Assembly (NCBI GenBank): GCA_009103225.1
Contig: RHPI01003753.1
Coordinates: 1-64,000 of the forward strand
Source of the DNA: Chlorokybus atmophyticus
Lineage: Eukaryota > Streptophyta > Chlorokybophyceae > Chlorokybales > Chlorokybaceae
Direction: 5' to 3'
DNA length: 64,000 nt
Positions 20,415 to 30,593 of this stretch are shown here, piece by piece. The notes beneath the pieces are model-generated. The model saw only the letters and a list, made by a program, of their open reading frames with translations. It did no database searches and was not told the origin of the DNA. Every line of letters begins with the position of its first letter. Position 1 is the stretch's first letter. A program made the position numbers and the translations under genes.

Positions 20415-20795
20415 TTCGGGGACCATGGATGGTTCTTCAACGGACCCCGCGGGCCATACATGGTCCGTGCCCCGAGGACCACGAGTGGCTAATCCCGGGG
20501 GACGGACCGTCCATGGTCCTTTCGGGGCCCCGATTCCTGGCGCACAATACATGGTCCGCGGTCGGACCAGATACTATACATTAGCAATCTACCGGTCCGG
20601 AATTTCTCCGCAGTCCGGACCATATATGGCCCGCGGTCGGACCAGGGCTGTCCCCGGTGCGATTGTCCTTGGGCATCCGGACCATGCATGGTCCGCACTC
20701 CGTGTTGGACAGACCATGATTGAGGCGCGCTCCCTGTGTCGCTTGGTCCCTGGTGCCGCTCAAACCTAGGTACGTACCATGCATGGTGCGTACAT
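20415..20795. repeat. Cluster of GGaCCATNNATGGtCC palindromes
   Basis: At least seven palindromic or near-palindromic motifs built on CCATNNATGG or CCATGG lie within 380 bp, including GGACCATGCATGGTCC (20678), GGACCATATATGG (20616), CCATACATGGTCC (20454), GTCCATGGTCC (20509) and TACCATGCATGGTGCGTA (20776). They are separated by GC-rich CGGTCGGACC spacers. No coding potential is convincing here. Confidence 0.8.
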
Positions 20796-20799
20796 TAGA

Positions 20800-21680
20800 T
20801 TTCAACACACTACACTTTCCGCACACGTCAGCAAGACGTATATACACCATTAAGTATATATACATCTACATATATATAGTCATACACATGAAGATATTTT
20901 ATATATACATGTACATATTGCGGTATTTATATATATATATATACCACCTGTATTAAAAAGATAAAGGTGAAGGAGGAATTACCCCTATAAAGGTGACTTG
21001 GGAAGGGAGACTTTGTTCGACCTGCCGTTTTGTCGAATCACATCGCGAGATTATCGGCAGATGTTTGCATTATGCGCCCTGCGTCACCTGCTAGCACAAG
21101 ACTGGTTGCGAAGTTTTAGTCAAGTCTTTACATGTTTACCTCATGTGCTATTGCGATTTACCAATGATTATACATGCAAGTCGCAGCCTTCTACTTGCTT
21201 GCCCCGCGGCCTGCTACTAGCAGGCCGCGGGGTTGCACCGGCAATTTGGCAATGATGAGGTCGTTATATTATTATTGTTTGTAACAATGGAAGGATTGAT
21301 CCTAACGTTCCGAGTTTGTTAAGTATGAATACTCGTACTGTTGACAGAACCGGTCACAATTTCAATGATGATGTGTGCAGCTTTAGCATGCAACCTGAAT
21401 GCATTCTAATGTCATCGTCGAGTCCTCAACTGCGTTAGGGAGTAAAGACGCATTGTTAACAAATTGGTCACAACTGTAATTGCGACTTACACAAGTCTTT
21501 CCCACGGCCTGAACCCTTGATTACGTAAACGCTGAATCCTCAACATTGTTGGGGATCTGGTACTTGCGATCGTCACCAGCGGATTGCCGTTTGTGACAGG
21601 TCGCAATAAAACTCTGGCTGCAGCTACAACATATATACAGATCCGTCATAAAATTCAAAAAATCTGCAAATAATGTCCGG
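20800..21680. other. AT-rich intergenic with one GC hairpin
   Basis: TATA-rich simple sequence covers 20830-20945. A strong hairpin, CCCCGCGGCCTGCT-act-AGCAGGCCGCGGGG, lies at 21202-21232. No gene was recognised between it and 21.68 kb. Confidence 0.6.
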
Positions 21681-22044
21681 CTTTGTCCATTGCAAGTTGC
21701 GGATCTCACCTGATTTGCCGAAACCCGTTTCTACTGGTGCTGCGACGGGCCCCGGCGCGTTTGACAATGGTAACGGGCCCTTGTATACCTGAAGAGAGCC
21801 ATCCTGCACAAGTGCGCACAACCACAGTCAACGTCACTTCTGCACCACCCGTCATTAACAACGTGAGAGCAGTTGCAACCAACGGCGGGTCCACCCTTAA
21901 CGAGAGCATCCGGATCGATGTGTCGTACCCGCTGCGGGAATGCCTGCCATCCATGTACAACATCGATTGCGGCTCTCACCATGCAGTGAGTGTGTGTGTG
22001 TGGGACTGTGGATTCACTTGGCTGCATATGCATCATCCACACTG

Positions 22045-22046
<2 letters not shown>

Positions 22047-22098
<52 letters not shown>
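22047..22098 (+). repeat. (TG)n microsatellite
   Basis: About 24 uninterrupted TG units inside an intron of the PKD-like locus. A second TG run continues into poly-G and an N at 22655-22690. Confidence 0.95.
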
Positions 22099-22100
<2 letters not shown>

Positions 22101-22654
22101 TGTGTGCTGCTTGCTTGGCCGGGCAACACGCTAGGCTTTTGTCGGTACAGCAGCAGTGGAGTGAAATTACCGTTACGGTGGAGCAGCTTGGTGTGGTGGT
22201 GTCCACACTAAGTTGTGTCGTGCAGCACAGGAGGGCCGTACAGCGTGAACGTGTGCGGCTACGATCGATTGGTTGCCATCGTGAGCGTGTATATGTGCGG
22301 TCGGCAGCGCACTCTCGCTTGGGACTTCAGCAGCGACGGCGTCTTAGATTAGGGCCACGGGGGCCTTTCCTCACTTCACAACCGTATACTCAGTCCGAAG
22401 GAGCCTCTCCCGGGGCGTGTACCCGATAAGCGTGCGTGCCAGCAGCAGCCCGCCCTATCCAGACTCGCCTCTCACTGTAGTGTTGAACACAACAATCAAC
22501 GTCACCACCGCGCCACTCGTCGCGAACAGCATCACACTAGCAGAGGGCTATAACGCGGTGCCGAGCGTGGGAGAGCGCATCCCCGTGGAATGGTCCTTGA
22601 CAACGGTGCGATGCGAAGGTTATGACATTTTAATCAACTGCGGGAAGATGCTGC

Positions 22655-22685
<31 letters not shown>

Positions 22686-22749
22686 GGGGNTGGTCGGCTT
22701 GGCAAACTTATGCGCAAGCACAAGGACTTACAAATGTAAGCCCTACTAG

Positions 22750-23760
22750 CACCACCGGTGCAGCACCTTGCAGGGAAGTCACAGCACCGCACCAAGGAAG
22801 GAGAGGATGGACGCCCACCTCTCCACTCAGCTCCAGGCACACACACACACACTTAAGCACACCCTACACACACGTGCAGAGCTGCCACGAACACCCCACC
22901 CCACTAGGGATGAGAGAGAGAGCCCCTTGAACAACTAAGCTAGGCACCCCACACACAAGAGTGAAGTATGCACCTCAAGAGCTGCCCCAACACTTGTTGG
23001 GACACTCCTATATACTCCCCCTTGCTGCTCCCCGACCTAAAACACCAATGTCCAAGGCTACATGCGTTGGCATTGCTGCGTTGACCATCATACTTGCCTC
23101 GGGGCTGCCACACATCAGCCTCGGACATTGTGAACACATCTTGGGCTGATCACACATCAGCCTCCGACATTGAGAACGTCCTTGGCTGGTCACATCAGCC
23201 TAGGACATCACACACACCGTCCTTGGTTGGTCACATCAGCCTAGGACATAACACTCATGCATACATATGCATACTTATGCGCGCACATGCACACATATGC
23301 GCATGTATGCATACACATGTATACATCTAGTACTTACATCATATGCACGCATATGCACTCATATGCGTACACATGCACATGCATGCAAACATATGCACAC
23401 ACATGCGGACATGTGCATACACATGCACATATACCGACATATAGCTCATGTGCACTCACATGGCCATGTCTCATGGGTACCGACCACTGTATACTGGCAA
23501 GCACTCACATGGCCATGTCTCATGGGTACCGACCACTGTATACTGGCAAGCACACTTTGTGCTTGCTAGTATACAGTACCTTGTGTAGTTCATCTCACTC
23601 TGGGCCTCATAGGCTCAAGAGCAGACCACGTGAGAGCCACCCCACAAGCACTACACATGCTTATGACATGGAAAACGCACTTAGTCTCATCTTACTTAAA
23701 ACATAAGTAAGGAACAGAGAATGACTTAAGCCAGCCTTATAGGCGTGACAGTGGGTGGGT
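22750..23760. repeat. Repeat-filled segment between PKD-like modules
   Basis: Contains four degenerate copies of a 40-45 bp unit with CACATCAGCCT(C/A)GGACAT between 23100 and 23250, then alternating ATGCACACAT-type sequence at 23250-23430. A direct repeat of about 51 bp (CACTCACATGGCCATGTCTC ... ACTGGCAAG) lies at 23453 and 23504, and a (GGGT)n tract at 23752-23770. No gene seen. Confidence 0.8.
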
Positions 23761-25104
23761 GGGTGGGTGTCCAATTGATGGTCCTTTCTGTTGCGCGCGT
23801 TGGCAGCGTGGCACCCGCCGTCGATACAAAACCCCCCGGAAGAATGAACATCACCGTCACCGTCACCGTCAGCCAGTTTGGCGTCCAAGCGTCGCTGTTG
23901 AAAGAAATCACAGTGATCGACTTGGCGTGAGAGCCATGGCCATACGCTCGTTGCTAGTGCATATCATGTTGCTGTGTATCGCGCACGACTCCGTGTCTCA
24001 CACATGTGTGTCGTGCGTGTGTACACATGTGCGTGCGTGTGCAGCTTAGGAGGGCCATACCTCACTCCCATGCATAACGTGCGCTTTTGTGTTCCCGTCA
24101 CCTTCAACTCGTGCGGGAGACAACACGCCATTGCGTGGGACCTTAACAATGATCACACCTTTAACGATGCCTATGGCGACACACCCCATGGCTTGAAGCC
24201 AGCAGATTGGCCCTGCCTCCTTGCGTGTATCGGATACACGTGCGAGTCAGCAGCCGATCCGCCTGTCCCGTCTCGCCAACCAAACTGTACAGCTTCAACC
24301 TCACAATCTTAAAGCCAAACAGGCCCACAACATATGGCATAGTTGTGCTCCCGGCGAGTGGCAGTAATGTTGCTAGTGTGGGAGAGGAGATTAAAGTGTC
24401 CGTGGGGAAACGCGTGGCAACCTGTCTGCCTTACAACATCACCGTCAACTGTGGCGCAGACAATATGGTGGGGGGGATGCTAAGGCTTCATCTTTGCAGC
24501 ACGTATGGCCAAGAAGTCCTGCTGTGTGTGTGACCTTGTGCTCTTGTTTGTGCGTGCGTGTGTGCAGGGTATCAACCCAGGGTACTGTCGGTACAATACT
24601 CCTGGCGTGAAAGTCATCACGGTCAACATGACGCAGTACGGTGTTTCAACCTCCCGCTATCGCAAAGTCGCCATTGCTGCCTATGTGTGAGTGTGCATGT
24701 TGTCGTCGTTGTCATGGTGGTTGTTATTGTTGTTGTTGACTTACCCCCATGCCGCGTGCAGCATCGGAGGCCGGTACAACGTGCCCCTGTGTGGCAGCAC
24801 CGGTGTTGGAGCTGTGGGTGGATTCGATGAGTGCGGCACTCCCTACATCCTCGCGTGGGACTTTGACAACGACGTGTATGACGACGGGGCCAACATCTGT
24901 CTTCAACGCAGCCATATTGCAGCTCCCTCCAGCGGTGCATCCCATACGCGTGCGAGCCAGCAGCGACACCTGCCCCAACTCTAACCCCATCATCCTCACC
25001 ACCAACATGACCGTCTACTACTACTTCGACACGCTGCCGCCCCCGAGGTTCAACGTCGTGCAAGCTGTTCCAGGAAGTTACAACACTACAAACTCCCCCC
25101 CCTG

Positions 25105-26030
25105 ATGTAGTTATCTATGATACCAACATCTGTGTCGATAAAGTCATGAGTTGCGTCTATAACCACATCCAAGGGATAGGGCATGTATAAAATATCCACA
25201 AACATGTTGATAATGTAGATGTAATTATGGACGTGTGACCGAACACAGCTTGATGTTGGACCCTATGACCCATGCAACATTATAGATGTAAATCCGGGTT
25301 GCTGAATTTACATTGGTTTTATCAATAAGATCATAGGTATTTTATGGATGCCTCTCACACCACGAGACAGGCAGCCCGTATTCACATCTACTTTATAGAC
25401 ATAAAAATAGGCTGCCGATATCAACATTGATATTGTCTCTATGGAACCAACATCTTACGACCTCATCACCATCAGAACCGCAACCGCAAGGCTTGGAGTT
25501 GCGTAGCTGTAGTTTTGTGCTGTATACTAGCCCTTGTGGATAGATCTAATAGAACCGGATTCTGGATTGTATACGCATGTCCAATCGCATCCTATATATC
25601 ACTATATACCGCTGCATTACCCATGCATATGTTGATAATGTCAATTACTTTCACTATATAATAATAATGCAAAATTGCATGCTGGCTACTATGCCCATAT
25701 AAATCTTGATAATGTCGCAAACAATATCTACAATACCCATCCGCATGCGAGGAAGAATGACTGTATATCACCGTGAGCAGAATATACAATATAGATGTAC
25801 AAAGCATTATGGTAGACACTTATAGCTATATTGTAGGCGACACTTTCGGACATGTGTCATGATTTTATCAAGATTTACGTGGAAAACATTCTGGATATTG
25901 TATATGTTAATATCAATTTTGTAGCATTGTTGATGGATTAGTTTTCACGGGTAAACTTCTGTGGCGGCTCCGCAAAATAGATACTAACCTTGATATAAAC
26001 CGTATGCATATGAATTTTGCAGTCATCTAC
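25105..26030. other. AT-rich gap between PKD-like modules
   Basis: Low-GC sequence with TATA/ATAT stretches and no convincing exon. It could be a long intron or an insertion. Confidence 0.5.
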
Positions 26031-26535
26031 AATCCTAGGGGCAGTTTGTAGTGCAATGGGGTAGCTGCTGTTGGAGAGGACTTTACGATTCGCGTTTTGG
26101 ATGAGAAAATCAAGTGCCTCCCTTTCAACCTTACCATCGACTGCGGGCCAGACCATGTGGTGAGTACATGTTGGAATGTGTTCATCTGTGCCACCGTATC
26201 TATCTGCTTGCAGATTGGTTGATTAGTGTTTGTGACAGGGTAACAAGATAGGCCTTTGCCAGTATGCCACTAGCGGGGACAAGCGCATCATAGTAACACT
26301 CTCGCAGAGCGGCTTTGTTGTGTCGAGCAGCATCAGCGTAACTGTGGTCAACACCAAGCCGGCATGCATAACGCAAGCGTCTGATTGCGTTGTGTACACA
26401 CGCTGCGCGTGCATGTACACAACAACTCTGTCAACATGTGTGGCACAGGGCGGCGTTCCCTTAGGGAAGAGTGCTCGGGAAGGGGGGCTGTACCGTGTCT
26501 GACTTGGGGAGACTTCTAGCGTGTAAATCCCCCCC

Positions 26536-26632
26536 NNNNNNNNNNNNNNNNNNNNNNNNNNNNNNNNNNNNNNNNNNNNNNNNNNNNNNNNNNNNNNNNN
26601 NNNNNNNNNNNNNNNNNNNNNNNNNNNNNNNN
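26536..26632. other. Assembly gap in a poly-C tract
   Basis: 97 Ns flanked by C runs on both sides. Confidence 0.99.
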
Positions 26633-26639
26633 ACCCCCC

Positions 26640-28240
26640 CCCCCCCCCCCCCCAACAACATCAAGTCTTACACCAAGCTCTCCAATGCATTCGCAAGCAG
26701 AGCGAGTGAGGACGCACGGGTATCATCATCTCATGGTTATCGTACAGCTATGCACAACACATAACAAAATGCAGCGCCCATGCATGATCCACTAAGTATA
26801 CGCGCAGCTCATTGAGCACATGCATGGCAACCGTACAGTCGCCCAGGCCCTGGCCGGCAGGTTTCATTTCCCCCGTCCTCCGGTATGATTCCTGTTGCAC
26901 ATTTGCTGGCATGTGTACGTGCATGCGTTCATGCGCGGGTGTTTGAAGTGTGGTACTTCAAGTGAGCTTCTGCTTCTATCAGCTCCCTCTGCACGTTATC
27001 CAATAACCGTTGTTTCATACTTGCAGGTTGACACTTTGGCAAGCCAGGCTACTACAGCTTTGCTCAATGCGCAAATGGTGTACTACGCTCAGATAAGGTT
27101 TGTCGTATTTGCATGGCATGAGATCTTTGACACCATCACATTGGTCGTTGATTGTAGTGCACACTGCGTATGAACAGCTAAAAACTGTCATGCATTGCCA
27201 GTGTCCTCTTGCAGTCAAGCTCGACTTCCGCAATGCCCTACACAACACCACCGCATGTAAGTGGATTGACGGTGTGGTCATATCTCACACTCACTCTTTA
27301 TGTGACTACATGTATCTGACTACCTTGTGTGTGTTCACGTGCAGTGAACACACACAAGGTAGTCAGATACATGAAGGGATCACAAACAAGTTTGCTCGCC
27401 AAAACCGATTCCACTGCCCCTTGACATACTGCTGAGTCTGGCAGAAGGTGGCAACACCAACAACATAAAGCGTTACAGACAATCTGTAACAGGATGTAAC
27501 GTTAGAAACATCAAAGGCCCACGATGGTGTGCCCACATGACAATGGTTGAAGGCAGCAACAGCAGAGCTTCCAGCATGCAAGTCAGCGGTCTATCACAGC
27601 AGTTTGCAGCCTTGCACCTCGACCACCCTCTCAGCGGTGCGCGCGCGCGTGCACGTGTGCGTCACTGCTGCTTACCCATAAACAGGCGCCAGCAGTTGGC
27701 GAACAGACACCGCACACAAGCCCGCACTTGACTTTCGCAATGTGTCCCTGTCCCTGCCCCAATCCTGCGCTCTCGCCGCTGTGTGGAGCGAGTGTGACTG
27801 CTGCGTCTCCTCCTCACCTCACGGCAGAGTGGCAGACATGGGGCCGTGTTCCCTCTCCCCATCTATCTGAACTCCCGATAGCGTTTGCAAGCAAGGCAGC
27901 AAGCCTGTTGGTTACATGGTCCTTGAACAACCATGCAACGCATTGCATACATGTGACTCCCAGGCTGCGAGTTGTGCTTGACGGGTTGAGCACCTTGTCT
28001 GTCCATTCACCAGCCAAGTTTGCCGCATTGGGGATGCCGGTGCAACCACGAGGCGCTGAATACACAACTTCTATGTACAAGTCTACTGCAAAAACTATTG
28101 CAATGCAGTATCAGCAAGTCCGTTTATTACAGCGCTGCACTCAAGCGCGTAAGCACCTACAGTGTCACCTTTGTTGAGCAAGCCAGTATGTGCTGGAACA
28201 GAGTATTGAACACTATAAGCGTGCCTGTTGGGGTTATAAG
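26640..28240 (+). other. Possible exons after the gap, unresolved
   Basis: An open segment upstream of 26885 (NRTVAQALAGRFHFPRPP) can join one after CTTGCAG at 27027 (VDTLASQATTALLNAQMVYY), suggesting part of a plus-strand gene. A 30-bp perfect hairpin interrupts the following open segment at 27309-27373. From 27.7 to 28.2 kb both strands are open without recognisable motifs. No family assigned. Confidence 0.3.
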
Positions 28241-28299
28241 TACATAACTACAAGTGCGCAACAGCTACACCAACATGTCAGCCTACACATCAATGCCGT

Positions 28300-29471
28300 G
28301 ACCCCAAGAGTCGTCGTCGCTCTCCTCACTATCGTGCTTCTAGTCGAATAGCCTGAGCTATCCATGGTAAGGCTCCTATCATCCCTGGGGTCATCAGGGT
28401 CAAAATCAGAACCAATCCAACCACGGTCCTCACCCTCGACCTCATCGCTATCAATGTGCGGGTCGTCCTCCTCCTCCTCGTTTTCAAGTTTGTTGGGTGA
28501 CTCGCTGCTTGCAGCAACAGTCGTGAACAAGACATCACTGCGATCATTGTCTTCTGCACGCTTGGAATTGATGAGGACTGAAGCATTTGCTGAAGTGCGC
28601 AGCTCCGGATTTGGCATGTTAATACTTGCTTGAGCCTGCTGCAAGCCTGCACGAGCGTAACGTTGCAATGAAGTGCAAGACAATTTCAAGATACATACCA
28701 ACATACCGGTGTAAGTCGACCCTCTCCTAGGCTGAGGATGATAAACAGGGTAATGCATGCGCAGTGGCGTCTTATTCGGAGGCGCCGGGGCTGACGGAGG
28801 CATGATGGTTGCCAGCGGGTAGTCACAGACCACAGGGTACTTATCCTGCAGTCTGTGCGCCCTCTCCGGCAACTGGCCGTACAACGAGCACCTGTCACGA
28901 GTTAAATCTATATATACTGTTTACATAAGTGTGCACACGCACAAGGCATCACCACACACATGTAGCAGACACGCGCATGCGCAAACAAGCGCCTACCACC
29001 TCAGCCTCCTCCTATTCATATACCAATCATGTACGGCATTGCACCGCAAACACAAGCCAGCGCATTGCAGAAGTCTGTCTGGATATGTATATATGCATTG
29101 TCAGATCTGTCCCAATAGGCTGTCAAGTCCAGGCGGGCGCGGCGCATGCTCTCGGAAGCAATGTTTCTGAAGAGAGTGCAGGCGGCTGCAGCATTGGCCA
29201 AACTGCGTGCATCAAGCAGAGAGAAAATCTGCAAGGCATGAGACAGTGAGCTTCACACTCCTGCGCTGAATGGCATCAAGACAGCAAGCTGAACCTACAA
29301 CTGTGCGCGTGTACTGTGAAGTAGCATAAACGCATTGGGTTGGAACTTACACCCGACCCAAACTCTTGTCACCTGTGCGCCAAGGTCCGGGGTGAGAGGC
29401 CATGCCACTGAGTTGTGTTTCTCCCTTGCTAGCTGCCAACAAGGCACAGCTGCTCTCCGAGGTTCAGGAGC
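28300..29471 (-). CDS. F-box protein (partial model)
   Basis: Exon 29471-29373 ends LTPDLGAQ at CAG|GTGACA and joins in phase 0 to an exon starting at 29228 (IFSLLDARSLANAAAACTLF RNIASE). Together they form an F-box: the junction falls inside the domain, with the usual Leu-Pro start, IFSLLD and A..C..F. Later exons are 28891-28707 (YGQLPERAHRLQDKYPVVCD) and one from 28646 with a long acidic stretch (ENEEEEDDPHIDSDEVEGED). F-box proteins recruit substrates to SCF ubiquitin ligases. The donor after the F-box exon, the 5' exons and the stop are uncertain; the acidic tail changes frame near 28340. No substrate-binding repeats are visible. Confidence 0.6.
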
Positions 29472-30593
29472 CTGCAGCAAGCAAGGCAGACTCAGCCACT
29501 AACACTTGATGACAGGCATAATATCCCTATCCCAAAGCCTTCAATGCCAAACATAGATGTCATCTAGTGATAAAGAATGGCCAATGCACTCCGTCGTTAT
29601 ACCCACCGCTCATGCAGCAGCACATCCTCATTGTCCACCACACCAGCTTGAGAGCTTCCCCGCTCGTTACACTAGGGAGCCTCAAGGATTTGAGCCTCTG
29701 TTGACAAGTGACAGTGAGAACCAACAGCGCCATGCCAACATGCATGCGCGCACGCACATGTACAGACACCCAAACATGCGCATGCGTGCACACGTGCGCA
29801 CGCACAAACCATGCACGCGCAAGCGCAACGCACTTGCACCCACACACGCACATGCGTGCACGCGCACAACTGCTGTTCTGGCAGGCAAGCTTGGTCAACA
29901 CAACCTCATGGATTGCAGCAATTACACGCGACATGTTGATGGCATCGGTTTCCAACCACCGCATTCTTGACGCCTTGAGTCCTTCTTCTCTCCGTGACTG
30001 CCCGTGCAGAAAGTCAACTCAGACACACACACACCCCAGGCACGACGGCTCATCAAGCGCTCGCAGGCTTGCTTTTTCACACAACTGCAAGCCTCAATGC
30101 TGCGAGAGCAACTCAGCAAATGACCGTAGCAACACCAGCGTTGAGCACAACGCTATGAGCTCGGCAACAGCAGCAGCTCACGTATGCAGTGCGGTAGCTG
30201 CACGCTGGCTTTTGCATGGGAGGAGCGCTGGAGTGTGGGGCGGCACCGCCACCGCGCGCAGGGGCCCAGGCGGCGGTAGCGTTGGTAGCGAGCGAGCGAC
30301 TCGCCGCTGCTGCCCCAAACCTCCTGCTCCTCACATGCCGATAGCGCTTCATGCTAGTAGTAGTAGCCTGAGCTTGGCTCTGGCCTCTGCTCTTGCTTGC
30401 AGCGAGTGTCTCGGCCCTCGTGCTTCCTGAGTCATGAAACGTTGTTCATCATGAAACGGCTATTTTACGCTGGACTCACCGCTTTGCTATGGCGCATGCA
30501 TTCCTTTATCGCGGGTAGACTGCACCGGCGGCGGCTGGTGGCGGCGGGGGCGCAGGGGCGGCGGCGGTGTCCTTTCCCGCTGCCGCTGCCGCC
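29472..30593. other. Probable divergent promoter region of the F-box and WDR3 genes
   Basis: Alternating ACGCGCACAT-type sequence fills 29740-29870, and 30130-30420 is open on both strands without motifs. A GC-rich, CGG-rich stretch (30520-30593) directly precedes the WDR3 start. 5' exons of the F-box gene may lie here. Confidence 0.4.

Larger units (their letters stand above)
21765..26535 (+). pseudogene. PKD-like repeat surface protein, frame-broken modules
   Basis: About five modules share one layout. A beta segment ends in (I/V)(D/N)CG and is followed by an intron. An exon (GYCRYNTPGVKVITVNMTQY in the clearest copy) follows, then a second intron, then GGRYNVPLC and AWDFDNDVYDDG, the WDFxxD core of PKD domains, and finally YPIRVRASSD. 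Copies lie at 21.77-22.65, 23.77-24.47, 24.57-25.10 and 26.04-26.40 kb. Exons 24568-24687 and 24762 onward splice cleanly. In three modules the frame changes between the WDF motif and YPIRV, and stops occur, so the gene is decaying or needs unusual processing. Introns carry (TG)n tracts. The right end is lost in an assembly gap. PKD domains usually sit in extracellular adhesion or polycystin-like proteins. Confidence 0.5.

Noticed and set aside
22655-22690. TG run followed by poly-G and N as a telomere-like repeat
   Set aside because: No TTAGGG units. It is an intronic microsatellite with an assembly error.
23230-23450. Regularly spaced ATGCAC-type repeats as a CRISPR-like array
   Set aside because: No constant repeat/unique spacer pattern, and the context is eukaryotic; it is alternating simple sequence.
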